In this document: positions 37,533 to 45,096 of the stretch, one piece after another | Position numbering within the stretch: the first letter of the stretch is position 1 | Layout: every line of letters begins with the position of its first letter | From: an uncultured Bacteroidales bacterium | GTDB lineage: Bacteria; Bacteroidota; Bacteroidia; Bacteroidales; Muribaculaceae | DNA length: 64,000 bases | Assembly: GCA_902800715.1 (NCBI GenBank) | Contig: CADCFN010000018.1 | Coordinates: 1 to 64,000, forward strand | Reading direction: 5' to 3' | Position numbers and translations under genes: made by a program | Notes under the pieces: generated by a model | The model's input: the letters and a program-made list of their open reading frames with translations, nothing else | Told to the model about the DNA's origin: nothing | The model's database searches: none

Positions 37533-38948
37533 TTAGTGGCTCGTGTAGAAGTCGGTGATGCGCTGGATGGCGCGTGAACACACGGGGCAGAAGTTCTGCA
37601 CCTCGTTAATCTTCATGCGGCATTCCTGGGCAGGACGATAGACGCCCTTGGACTGGTAGCCCCCACCCTCGAACACGCCGACGCGCTGCGTGGCGGCATC
37701 GAGCAGGCGCTGCTCCTTCTCGGTGGTGATTTTGCGGTAATTAGGCACCTTGGGGTCGGGAGGAGTGGGGATGGCAACGCCCTTGGGCACCATGTCGGCC
37801 CACTTGCTCTGGAAATCGACCAGCGTGGTCAGGTTGGGCTCCCAGGGCTCGGTATCGGCGGGATACATGCTCTCGTAGGCGTCATCATAGAAATATTCAT
37901 CGCCCAAGCCAGCGTAGGCGTGGCCGAACTCATGCACGAGCACCTGGTGGAACGTGGGATGGTCGCTCGTGGTGACGGTAATCTGGTTGTAGATGCCGCC
38001 ACCGCCGTAGGTGTCGCTGTTGACCAGCACGATGATGTGCTCGAAGGGGACGCCCGACAGCACGTCATACAGGCGATGGATGTCCTGCGTCATCAGGTAG
38101 CGGTCGCTGTAGAAGGTGTCGTAGTGGGTGCCCACGGGTGTGGCGCTCCAGCGTCCCAGGTGCGGCACGCTGGGGCCGCTGGTGAGCGACTCGGCAGCCA
38201 CGGCGACGACATTGAAACGGTCCTTCATCGAGGTGAACGGCTCATGAGCAAACAGCGCATCCACGACACGCTGGCAGTCGGCATAGAACTTACCCATCTG
38301 GGCACGGGTGTAGCCCTCGGCCACAATCGCCAGGTCGATGCACTCGGTGATGTCGGGCTCGCCGCCAAGGGGACCCTCGGTGGGCATGTAGTTGCGCTTA
38401 CCGGGCTGGTCGGGAGACGCAAGATTTTGCGTCTCTACAGTCTTGCCTTTCCAGATGTAATGATAAGGGATGCCATTGTCGCCAATCTGGCGGATAAGGA
38501 TGTCGGCGGGGTCCACGGTATGCGTCAGGCTGGTCACCACCTTGCCGTGGAAGTCGGTGAGCGTGACGGTGACGTCAACGGGCTGCTTGGGCATGGGCAC
38601 ATTGTAACTCGTGGCGAAGGCTTTGCTCACCTTGGTGGCTTCCTCGGTAGCCAGCCACTCCTGGAAGAGCGTCGAGAAGGTGTGGACAAACAGCACCTGG
38701 CCCGTGGCATGGTCCCTGACCTGAATCTGGCCGTTGCCCTTCAGGGGGACGTCGGCGAGGCGGCTCTTACGGCCCGCCCACTGCGGTGTGACATACATCT
38801 GCTCCAGATAAATCTGCTGGGCATCATGGTTACCCGCAAAGATATAGTCCAGACGAAGGGTGCGGCTCTCAAAAACGTCGTCAAACTGCTGCGCCATGGC
38901 AGTCATCGCCATAATGGCAATAGATAAGGTGAAAAGAATCCGTTTCAT
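37533..38948 (-). CDS. Secreted M64 (IgA-protease type) metallopeptidase
   Basis: 471 residues with signal peptide (about 1-19, ending AMAQ). N-terminal beta domain (about 20-180), then the M64 catalytic domain: IDLAIVAEGYTRAQMGKF, FEHIIVLVNSDTYGGGGIYN and the zinc motif VHEFGHAYAGLGDEY (two His, catalytic Glu, third ligand downstream). CRMKINEVQNFCPVCSRA near the end is a conserved cysteine tail. The chosen ATG is 38948. A 22-base palindrome at 38414-38435 is inserted in frame and encodes about residues 172-179. Likely degrades host or dietary glycoproteins; true IgA cleavage is not implied. Confidence 0.92.
   Translation of the reverse strand: MKRILFTLSIAIMAMTAMAQQFDDVFESRTLRLDYIFAGNHDAQQIYLEQMYVTPQWAGRKSRLADVPLKGNGQIQVRDHATGQVLFVHTFSTLFQEWLATEEATKVSKAFATSYNVPMPKQPVDVTVTLTDFHGKVVTSLTHTVDPADILIRQIGDNGIPYHYIWKGKTVETQNLASPDQPGKRNYMPTEGPLGGEPDITECIDLAIVAEGYTRAQMGKFYADCQRVVDALFAHEPFTSMKDRFNVVAVAAESLTSGPSVPHLGRWSATPVGTHYDTFYSDRYLMTQDIHRLYDVLSGVPFEHIIVLVNSDTYGGGGIYNQITVTTSDHPTFHQVLVHEFGHAYAGLGDEYFYDDAYESMYPADTEPWEPNLTTLVDFQSKWADMVPKGVAIPTPPDPKVPNYRKITTEKEQRLLDAATQRVGVFEGGGYQSKGVYRPAQECRMKINEVQNFCPVCSRAIQRITDFYTSH
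38414..38435. repeat. GAGACGCAA palindrome inside M64 gene
   Basis: Nine-base arms GAGACGCAA and TTGCGTCTC around GATT. A degenerate copy is at 1091-1112 next to glyA. This type of 22-26 base palindrome is known as a dispersed repeat in Bacteroidota; here it lies inside a coding region without breaking the frame. Confidence 0.85.
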
Positions 38949-38989
38949 GAGTAATCTTTGTTTTTTTTGCAAAGGTAGGTATTTTTTTC

Positions 38990-38997
38990 TACTTTTG
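38990..38997 (+). promoter_or_regulatory. -7 element for HsdR-N gene
   Basis: TACTTTTG at 38990-38997 predicts a start near 39004, 16 bases before ATG 39020. A minus-strand TACCTTTG at 38970-38977 serves the M64 gene. -33 boxes are weak for both. Confidence 0.55.
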
Positions 38998-39019
38998 TAA
39001 AAAGATTTTGAAGTCGATT

Positions 39020-39484
39020 ATGGTGGAGTTGAATTTACCGGAATATGATTTTAAGGTGACGAAACGGGAGGACGGCTCGTGGGCGATTTGGGACCGGCTG
39101 CGCGACCGATGGGTGGCGCTGACGCCCGAGGAATGGGTGCGTCAGCACTTCGTGGAGTGGCTGATTACCGACAGGCAGTTTCCCGCCGCGCTGATGGGCA
39201 ATGAGGTGTCGCTGACACAGAACGGCATCGCCCGCCGCTGCGACACGGTGGTCGCCGACCGCACGGGACAACCACTGGTCATCGTGGAATACAAGGCGCC
39301 CAGCATCAACGTGACGCAGAAGGTGTTTGACCAGATTGTGCGCTACAACATGGTGCTCAAGGCGCGCTACCTGATTGTGAGCAACGGCCTGAGTCACTAC
39401 TGCTGCCAAATCGACTACGAGAATAACAGTTACCGCTTCCTGGAAGAAATACCACTCTATCAGGAGTTAATAGATAATAGTTAA
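39020..39484 (+). CDS. Stand-alone HsdR N-terminal-type PD-(D/E)xK protein
   Basis: 154 residues forming only the N-terminal nuclease-like domain of type I restriction subunit HsdR (PF13588). The catalytic-type core is CDTVVADRTGQPLVIVEYKA: an Asp, then Glu-x-Lys in VEYK. Conserved flanks are RQHFVEWLIT and QIVRYNMVLKARYLIVSNG. No motor, HsdM or HsdS gene is near. ATG 39020 (MVELNLPEYDF) is chosen over a TTG at 39008. This stand-alone form is common in Bacteroidota. It is more likely a housekeeping nuclease or DNA-binding protein than a restriction enzyme. Confidence 0.85.
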   Translation: MVELNLPEYDFKVTKREDGSWAIWDRLRDRWVALTPEEWVRQHFVEWLITDRQFPAALMGNEVSLTQNGIARRCDTVVADRTGQPLVIVEYKAPSINVTQKVFDQIVRYNMVLKARYLIVSNGLSHYCCQIDYENNSYRFLEEIPLYQELIDNS

Positions 39485-39534
39485 TAGTTAATAGTTTCTT
39501 TGGGGGCTTGGGAATGATATTTTTTACAAAATCG

Positions 39535-39565
39535 TTGATTAATTCGCAGTTTTTCTATAATTTTG
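39535..39565 (+). promoter_or_regulatory. Promoter of the five-gene secreted-protein operon
   Basis: TTG at 39535-39537, 20-base spacer, TAATTTTG at 39558-39565; predicted start near 39572, 21 bases before the first ATG. Confidence 0.75.
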
Positions 39566-39592
39566 CGAATAGTTAAACAATTTATTAGGCTT

Positions 39593-40132
39593 ATGAAGAA
39601 AATAATTATCAATGTCACCATTGCAGCAAGTGTTGCGTTGGCGCTGTGTACTAGCACCATCCATGCAAATGCAGCAGCCCCCGAAGGTTACAAAACCTAT
39701 GATTTGGTAGGGTTTACAGTCAGCCTTCCTGCTGAATTTGAGAAGTCTGATGGTTGGAGCACCGACACAAACAAGAGTTTTAATTCCAATGCAGTAAACG
39801 TGCGTGACGATGGCGATGAATACCTTTCCAGTGCCACAATCAACGTATTTGAGACGGATGTAGAACTCGACGACCTGAACGAGTATGCCGAGAACATGAC
39901 ATGGTCAGTCAAGGCCATGGAGGAAACTGTTGTTGAGACCACAGTTGAAGGCAACACCATGATTATGCGTACGACCAGCGAAATCGATAATGGCCATGTG
40001 GTCTACTGGCACTTCCTTGTCATCGGCGGGAACGGCAAAGCCGCAGGCGGCACCATTTCCTACTATGAAGGAGATGCCAAGTTCTATAACAGCATCGTGA
40101 CCCCGATTATCCAATCCATCAAATTCAAGTGA
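39593..40132 (+). CDS. Secreted protein of unknown function, operon gene 1
   Basis: 179 residues with a clear signal peptide (about 1-26, ending HANAA). The mature region begins PEGYKTYDLVGFTVSLPAEF and resembles small PsbP/DUF-type periplasmic beta domains in the pattern of a start strand, SATINVFETD and IIQSIKF at the end, but no family is claimed. ATG 39593 is chosen because the longer frame (39563) begins inside the -7 box. Ends one base before the next ATG, so translation is coupled. Confidence 0.75.
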   Translation: MKKIIINVTIAASVALALCTSTIHANAAAPEGYKTYDLVGFTVSLPAEFEKSDGWSTDTNKSFNSNAVNVRDDGDEYLSSATINVFETDVELDDLNEYAENMTWSVKAMEETVVETTVEGNTMIMRTTSEIDNGHVVYWHFLVIGGNGKAAGGTISYYEGDAKFYNSIVTPIIQSIKFK

Positions 40133-40133
40133 T

Positions 40134-40721
40134 ATGAGAAAACTATTAGCCATATTGACGTTGTGCAGTTGCCTGCAACTGCTTGCGCACGACATCCAAC
40201 CGGATGACTGCTTGCTGGGCAAAGAGACCGGTGTGACCTGCACCGAGCGCGATAACTACCGCTTTGACGTGTCGTTCGGCACCGACAGCGAGGGCTACAT
40301 CGGGCGGATATCTGTCAAGGGTTACACGTCGCAGGACGAGGAACCCGAGATGGAATTTGAAGGCGACCTGGTTGAGAGGCTTGATAAAGCGCCCAGCGCC
40401 GACGAGGCCGCCAGATGGGTGGACGATAAGACGGACATCAACTTTGACGGCATCCCAGACCTGATGGTTTTCATCGGCCGCAACTGCGTGGGGCGCGTTT
40501 CAGAGTACTATGTCGCCTTTGTATGGAATGACGAGGAAAAGCGCTTCTCCCTGGTTCTGGACTTTGACCGAATCAGCAACCCCGTCGTTCATCCCGACAC
40601 CAAGACTATCACCAGTACCGCCCGCACCGATGCGGTGGAAATCACCACATGGACCTATGCGTGGGTAGACGGATACCTAGAAATCATTGACGAAACCACA
40701 AGTACATTTGGCGATGAATAA
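40134..40721 (+). CDS. Secreted protein with EF-hand-like loop, operon gene 2
   Basis: 195 residues, signal peptide about 1-18. The most telling part is KTDINFDGIPDLMVFIG, an EF-hand/FG-GAP-like calcium loop (DxNxDGxxD) seen in XAC2610-type proteins. The rest is beta-rich, ending in a short Glu/Asp/Thr tail. It begins one base after gene 1 stops and overlaps gene 3 by 8 bases. Function unknown. Confidence 0.75.
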   Translation: MRKLLAILTLCSCLQLLAHDIQPDDCLLGKETGVTCTERDNYRFDVSFGTDSEGYIGRISVKGYTSQDEEPEMEFEGDLVERLDKAPSADEAARWVDDKTDINFDGIPDLMVFIGRNCVGRVSEYYVAFVWNDEEKRFSLVLDFDRISNPVVHPDTKTITSTARTDAVEITTWTYAWVDGYLEIIDETTSTFGDE

Positions 40722-42153
40722 AAAATTATTACTTACATTGATTTTTGCCTGCAGTATTCTTACCCTAACGGCAGGCAGTGCTCCCGACAAGAAGGGCGGA
40801 ACCACTCTCCCACCCATGTTCCTGCTCGGGAACAGCAACGACATGATGCAGATGGTTTATTGGACTAATCCTGAAGAGCCCCAGAAGGACGAAGATTATG
40901 CCGAGTACTATGACGATGCGCATCAGGAATGGGATCTTCAGGAGCGATTCCGCCACAATGCATCCAAGTACACCAAACTGATTGTTGACGGCATCAAGAC
41001 GCGGGACGTGAAATATGTGGACGAGATTCTGCTCAACCCCGACGGCGAGCAGATGTTCCCGGGCGAGTTGCACAGCAGACCCGAAATCCCCTCCCCTGGT
41101 GCCCGATTCACCTTCCAAGGCGGCTCCAATCAGGATGACGACGGCGTTGTTGTCGTCACCGACAGCTATCTCGCCACCCACAAAGCGCTGAAAATCAAAC
41201 CGACATCGACCGACAGGGAACTGCCCATGAGATTTGCCGTCATCAAGAAGATGGAGGAAAAATACGGCATGAAGGTCTCGCGCTCGGTGGAATGCTGCAT
41301 CATCGGTGACCGTTACACCTATGGCGTGCTGCAATTCGAGGGCGAATACAAGAACAGCACAAGGAAGAAACACGACCCGAACGAGAAATCGGCATTGGCG
41401 CTGGAAATCATTACCGACGGCGATAAAATCTATTCCTATCCCGTCGAAGGCTGGTATGACCCCGAATACGGCCCCACATGGAATGCCGATGACGGCGGCG
41501 AATACCAACCCAGCAGCATCGAAGCGGTATTTGAAGGTCCACTAGGAACGGAATTCTGCTACATCCATTGGGCTCCCGAGAGTGCCACCACCGGCATCAT
41601 GCTCCTGGGTAACGGCAAACTCGACCGCCAGCAATATACCGTTTACCACTCTCTCATCGACGAACCCCTCCCCGTGTGGAAGAAAGACATCGAGAGTATG
41701 AAGAAAATATACCTCGACGACGACCCCGGAGAAAACAAGTTCGTGAAACTGTCCAAGTGGAGCCACGTCTATATCGACTATGAAGGCGAGCAAATCTGGA
41801 TCAGCGACGATGAGGAGGAGAACGGTGCATTCTTCAGCCGCGAGAACGGCAAACTCAAACTCGTGGGTACCGTGAGAGCCAATTTAAAGCCCTCGTTCCC
41901 CGAGAGTCGGGACGGCAACCATTACCTGGTGATTTCGGGACCTGCCGGAGGTCCGTCCTATTATACCGAAATCTTCAAGTTCAAGGGCGGCAAGTGTGTC
42001 GAGAGTTTCAATGCACTGGAGGTTTACGGTGAAATTGACGGCGCCACACTCAACGGCAAGGAAATCAGCGCTGAGCAAGGAAAGGCTTACATGAAGGCGG
42101 TTCCTAATGCCATTGAGCCTTACATCTACTGGACTGAAATCGACGAAAAATGA
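40714..42153 (+). CDS. Secreted protein of unknown function, operon gene 3
   Basis: 479 residues, signal peptide about 1-21 (TLTAGSA). The mature protein is acidic, with an Asp/Glu-rich segment EEPQKDEDYAEYYDDAHQEW near residue 50 and several Trp/Tyr-rich blocks (YPVEGWYDPEYGPTWNADDG). No catalytic motif recognised. The ATG lies 8 bases inside gene 2 in another frame, and this gene's stop is 10 bases before gene 4. Co-transcription is near certain. Confidence 0.72.
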   Translation: MNKKLLLTLIFACSILTLTAGSAPDKKGGTTLPPMFLLGNSNDMMQMVYWTNPEEPQKDEDYAEYYDDAHQEWDLQERFRHNASKYTKLIVDGIKTRDVKYVDEILLNPDGEQMFPGELHSRPEIPSPGARFTFQGGSNQDDDGVVVVTDSYLATHKALKIKPTSTDRELPMRFAVIKKMEEKYGMKVSRSVECCIIGDRYTYGVLQFEGEYKNSTRKKHDPNEKSALALEIITDGDKIYSYPVEGWYDPEYGPTWNADDGGEYQPSSIEAVFEGPLGTEFCYIHWAPESATTGIMLLGNGKLDRQQYTVYHSLIDEPLPVWKKDIESMKKIYLDDDPGENKFVKLSKWSHVYIDYEGEQIWISDDEEENGAFFSRENGKLKLVGTVRANLKPSFPESRDGNHYLVISGPAGGPSYYTEIFKFKGGKCVESFNALEVYGEIDGATLNGKEISAEQGKAYMKAVPNAIEPYIYWTEIDEK

Positions 42154-42163
42154 CAATCAAGCG

Positions 42164-43366
42164 ATGAAAAAAGCAATCACATTACTATTATGCTGCTGTG
42201 CGCTGGCACTTGGCGCCAGAGGCATGCAAGCCAGCATCCAGCCGCTCAAGGTCGTCAATGACAACTGGATGAGCAAGCCTATCCCCGTGAAGAGTAGCAA
42301 CGGAACGGTCGATGTAATGACGCTGATGAGGGCATTTCACGCCGTCTGGCCCACCGCGAGCGTGCAGGCGATTATCGATGCGGCAGGCGACAACAGCTAT
42401 TATCAGCATGACGAAGCGACGATGCCCCCGGGGTGCCACGGCATTGTGTTTGTGGACTGTGAGGACTTTAACTGGGCCTATTTTCATCACATGGATGGAG
42501 CGACCCAAGATGTCGAAGCGCGCAACTATCTGTGCGACAACGGGAACCTGTGGTTCGTCATCAGTTTCGCTGAGGCCGATAACAAGGTGCAGCCTTTCTG
42601 CTGCTTCTACTACTACGACCACGCCAAACGGATGATGACGCCTCAAGCCACCCCCTTCCAAAACCTGCCGCGCAAATGGAAAGATTCCACATTACACTAT
42701 TATCTGGGATTTGAATACGACCAGACCATCACCGTGGAAGAGACCTCACCTGCCGGTGAGAACTGGTACCACCAATATACCTTTACCGGCATGGCTCATG
42801 TGTATCACAACTCCACCGCAAATCCCTACGAAGACATGGACGAGATGGAAGAGGAGGAAAGACTGCCCGAAGATGCCGAGCTAAAAGATGAGGACGATGA
42901 CAGGGAACTGTATGTGAACGTCGACGGCGTTGGCTCTGAGAACGGCCAGTACTCGGTGTGGCTGCGTGACAAGAACACGGGCTTTGTGACTTGCATCCTT
43001 GTCACCGAGAACACCGCCGAACCGCGATGGGCACAGATGCAAGACGGCAACGGCATCAAGGTTGCGATTGACCAGATTGCCGCCGGCGACTGCTTAAACG
43101 CCCTCTTCATACCATGGGATGCCGACAAAATCTTTGTCGAGGGCTGTCCCGACGGCCGCAACGTCTGGTCTTACGTCATCGACATGAGTACCAAAGAAGC
43201 CATCCAGTTGCCTACCAACGAGGGGCTGGTTGCCATCGATCCCGAGAAACAGGAAATCCACATGAGCAATTACCAGTATGCCCCTGAAGGCGGACGGTAC
43301 TCGATGGAGCGCGTCTATACCGTCGACGGTCGATTCACCGGCAAGGAATACCGAATTGCTGATTAA
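42164..43366 (+). CDS. Secreted protein of unknown function, operon gene 4
   Basis: 400 residues with signal peptide (about 1-22; LLLCCCALALGARG contains three cysteines but no clean lipobox). The mature part has an acidic hinge near residues 225-245 (DEMEEEERLPEDAELKDEDD) and aromatic-rich halves. It is similar in general style to gene 3 but alignment by eye gives no strong identity. Followed by gene 5 after 31 bases. Confidence 0.72.
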   Translation: MKKAITLLLCCCALALGARGMQASIQPLKVVNDNWMSKPIPVKSSNGTVDVMTLMRAFHAVWPTASVQAIIDAAGDNSYYQHDEATMPPGCHGIVFVDCEDFNWAYFHHMDGATQDVEARNYLCDNGNLWFVISFAEADNKVQPFCCFYYYDHAKRMMTPQATPFQNLPRKWKDSTLHYYLGFEYDQTITVEETSPAGENWYHQYTFTGMAHVYHNSTANPYEDMDEMEEEERLPEDAELKDEDDDRELYVNVDGVGSENGQYSVWLRDKNTGFVTCILVTENTAEPRWAQMQDGNGIKVAIDQIAAGDCLNALFIPWDADKIFVEGCPDGRNVWSYVIDMSTKEAIQLPTNEGLVAIDPEKQEIHMSNYQYAPEGGRYSMERVYTVDGRFTGKEYRIAD

Positions 43367-43397
43367 CAAGAAATTAACACAACAAAATCAATATCCA

Positions 43398-44336
43398 ATG
43401 AGAAGAATAACAATCATCTTAATGATGCTCACCGCCCTAGTTGCAGGGGCACAATACCTCGAGCAAGGCAGCATGTGGTACAATGGTGCACTCGTCTATA
43501 CCGCCACCCTGAGTGATGGGGGCAAAGTGATTCTTGACTCGACAGTCGAGGGCGAGGAACTCGAATTCATGCTGGTGCCCGTGAAAGGCGACCCCGGCAC
43601 TTACACCATCGCCCAGGGTCCCAACGACGCCATGATGGTCGAAGAAGTAGGGCACACCGTTCGCCTCATCCAGCAGGAGGACTTGAATATCCTTTGTTTC
43701 TATGACGCAGAAGACACCCTGTACAAATTGATGTCCTGCACCAGAGAAGAGGACAACCAGAAACTCAACGTGGAAACCTGGATGACGCTCATCAGGGGCG
43801 ACTACACCATGGCCGACGGCACCCGCGTGTCCATCGACTGGAACAAGGCCCTCGTGGGTGGCACCTATGTGCCCATCGAGCCCGTAACCTTTAACGGCCA
43901 TACGACAGGCATCCTCAGCATCGACGGTGAAGGCACTCCGTTGAACGGTCCTATGGAAGTGGAGTTCATCAAGTGTGGCCTGCGCCTGTATCCGGTGGGG
44001 TATGATGAGTACGAGTTTCCGCACCGATTGCTTGTTGACAGTTTTACCCTCACCAGTTCCAGTTCAAATTACGGCTGCTATGACTTCGTCTGCAACACGT
44101 TGCTCCACGGCAGCGAACTGAACTACTATGACAAACCGACGCTGCGCCTGATGCGCAATTTCATCCTTGCACGTCGCGGTTATGTGTTCCAGTCCAAGGA
44201 CCTGAAGGCATACTTCGAAAAACAGCCGTGGTACAAACCTGCCGACAGCAACGACGACGTCCAGCTCTCACTGCTCGAGCGCTTGAACATCGAACTCATC
44301 AAGTACCGCGAAGCCACCTTCGATAAAGAGGTATAG
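43398..44336 (+). CDS. Secreted YARHG domain protein, operon gene 5
   Basis: 312 residues, signal peptide about 1-18 (ALVAGAQ). A beta-rich N-terminal part is followed by a C-terminal YARHG domain (about 246-290): LRLMRNFILARRGYVF then KAYFEKQPWYKP, the usual arrangement of this extracellular motif. YARHG domains occur in secreted proteins and lipoproteins of gut bacteria and may bind cell wall; the exact role is unknown. Last gene of the operon; tandem repeats follow. Confidence 0.82.
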   Translation: MRRITIILMMLTALVAGAQYLEQGSMWYNGALVYTATLSDGGKVILDSTVEGEELEFMLVPVKGDPGTYTIAQGPNDAMMVEEVGHTVRLIQQEDLNILCFYDAEDTLYKLMSCTREEDNQKLNVETWMTLIRGDYTMADGTRVSIDWNKALVGGTYVPIEPVTFNGHTTGILSIDGEGTPLNGPMEVEFIKCGLRLYPVGYDEYEFPHRLLVDSFTLTSSSSNYGCYDFVCNTLLHGSELNYYDKPTLRLMRNFILARRGYVFQSKDLKAYFEKQPWYKPADSNDDVQLSLLERLNIELIKYREATFDKEV

Positions 44337-44354
44337 AAACACTAGTCTCCGTAA

Positions 44355-44522
44355 AAGCTCCGTCAGGAGCGGCCACAAGGGTGCAACTACAAGCTCCGTC
44401 AGGAGCGGACAGAACATAGGCAGGGGTGCAACTACAAGCTCCGTCAGGAGCGGCCAGAACATAGGCAGGGGTGCAACTACAAGCTCCGTCAGGAGCGGAC
44501 AGAACATAGGCAGGGGTGCAAC
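44355..44522. repeat. Tandem AAGCTCCGTCAGGAGCGG repeats
   Basis: Four copies of the 18-base palindrome-bearing unit (at 44355, 44391, 44436, 44481), separated by 18-27 bases of shared filler containing AACATAGGCAGGGGTGCAAC. The filler is the same each time, so this is not CRISPR. The related CCGCTCCTAACGGAGC is at 31360. Confidence 0.88.
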
Positions 44523-44593
44523 GAGGCAAAGCCGAGTGCAACCCCTGCATTAGTTAGGTGCTCATTCTAGCCCCATTGGGGCGGCAGAAAATT

Positions 44594-44853
44594 CTCGCCC
44601 AAAGGGCGAGCCTATGAGTAACCCGTGGTAATGCTGGCTTTCGAGCGAAGCGAGAGAGTCAGCATCACCACGGGTACCGCAAAACATAAGAATGTCGCTG
44701 GAGGCGACCCCATGAGGAGTCCTACCACGTTGTCGGGGTCGCCTTCGGCGACGACAGGGATGGTGGCTATAGCCCGTGGTGCCTGGCACTTCACTCGCTA
44801 CGCTCGTTTCGTTGCCAGGTACCACGGGTTACTCAACGGTCACCCTTCGGGTG
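44594..44853 (+). repeat. Composite palindromic repeat B, copy 2
   Basis: Three nested or successive hairpins: CCCGTGGTAATGCTGG..CAGCATCACCACGGG, GTCGCTGGAGGCGACCCC..GGGGTCGCCTTCGGCGAC, and CCCGTGGTGCCTGGCA..TGCCAGGTACCACGGG, with edge hairpins CTCGCCC..GGGCGAG and CACCC..GGGTG. Opposite orientation to 31027-31287. Confidence 0.88.
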
Positions 44854-45096
44854 ATTCGCTACCTTCTTTTTTCCATTTTGGTCGGCAGCTTACTCAACGG
44901 TCACCCTTCGGGTGTTTTTCTGGTTTTATTTTGCTTACATGACGTTGCCCCTGATGAAGGGGGTGGACGTGACTTTTTTATGATACATGGGTGGAAATTC
45001 GGTATTTTTATTTACTTTTGCAAGATGAATGATATTATCAACTTATTAACTCATTAACTGATAGCCTTTTAACTTATCAACAAACAAAATCAAGAC

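Larger units (their letters stand above)
44337..45096. other. Repeat-rich intergenic region
   Basis: Contains the 44355-44522 tandem repeat, repeat B copy 2 (44594-44853), a second ACTCAACGGTCACCCTTCGG copy (44892-44911) that forms a CACCC-TTC-GGGTG hairpin with T5 (44902-44919) and could end transcription, and a -7 box TACTTTTG (45013-45020) 77 bases before the next gene. No coding region supported. Confidence 0.7.

Noticed and set aside
39008-39019. TTG start for the HsdR-N protein
   Set aside because: Lies at the expected transcript start; ATG 39020 matches family N-termini better.
44355-44522. CRISPR-like spaced repeats
   Set aside because: The intervening sequences are identical to each other and the units are only 18 bases, with no cas genes nearby, so it is a plain tandem repeat.
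44562-44942. Small open frames in repeat B (both strands)
   Set aside because: The frames appear in each repeat copy, follow the palindromes and lack any signals; they are by-products of the repeat.
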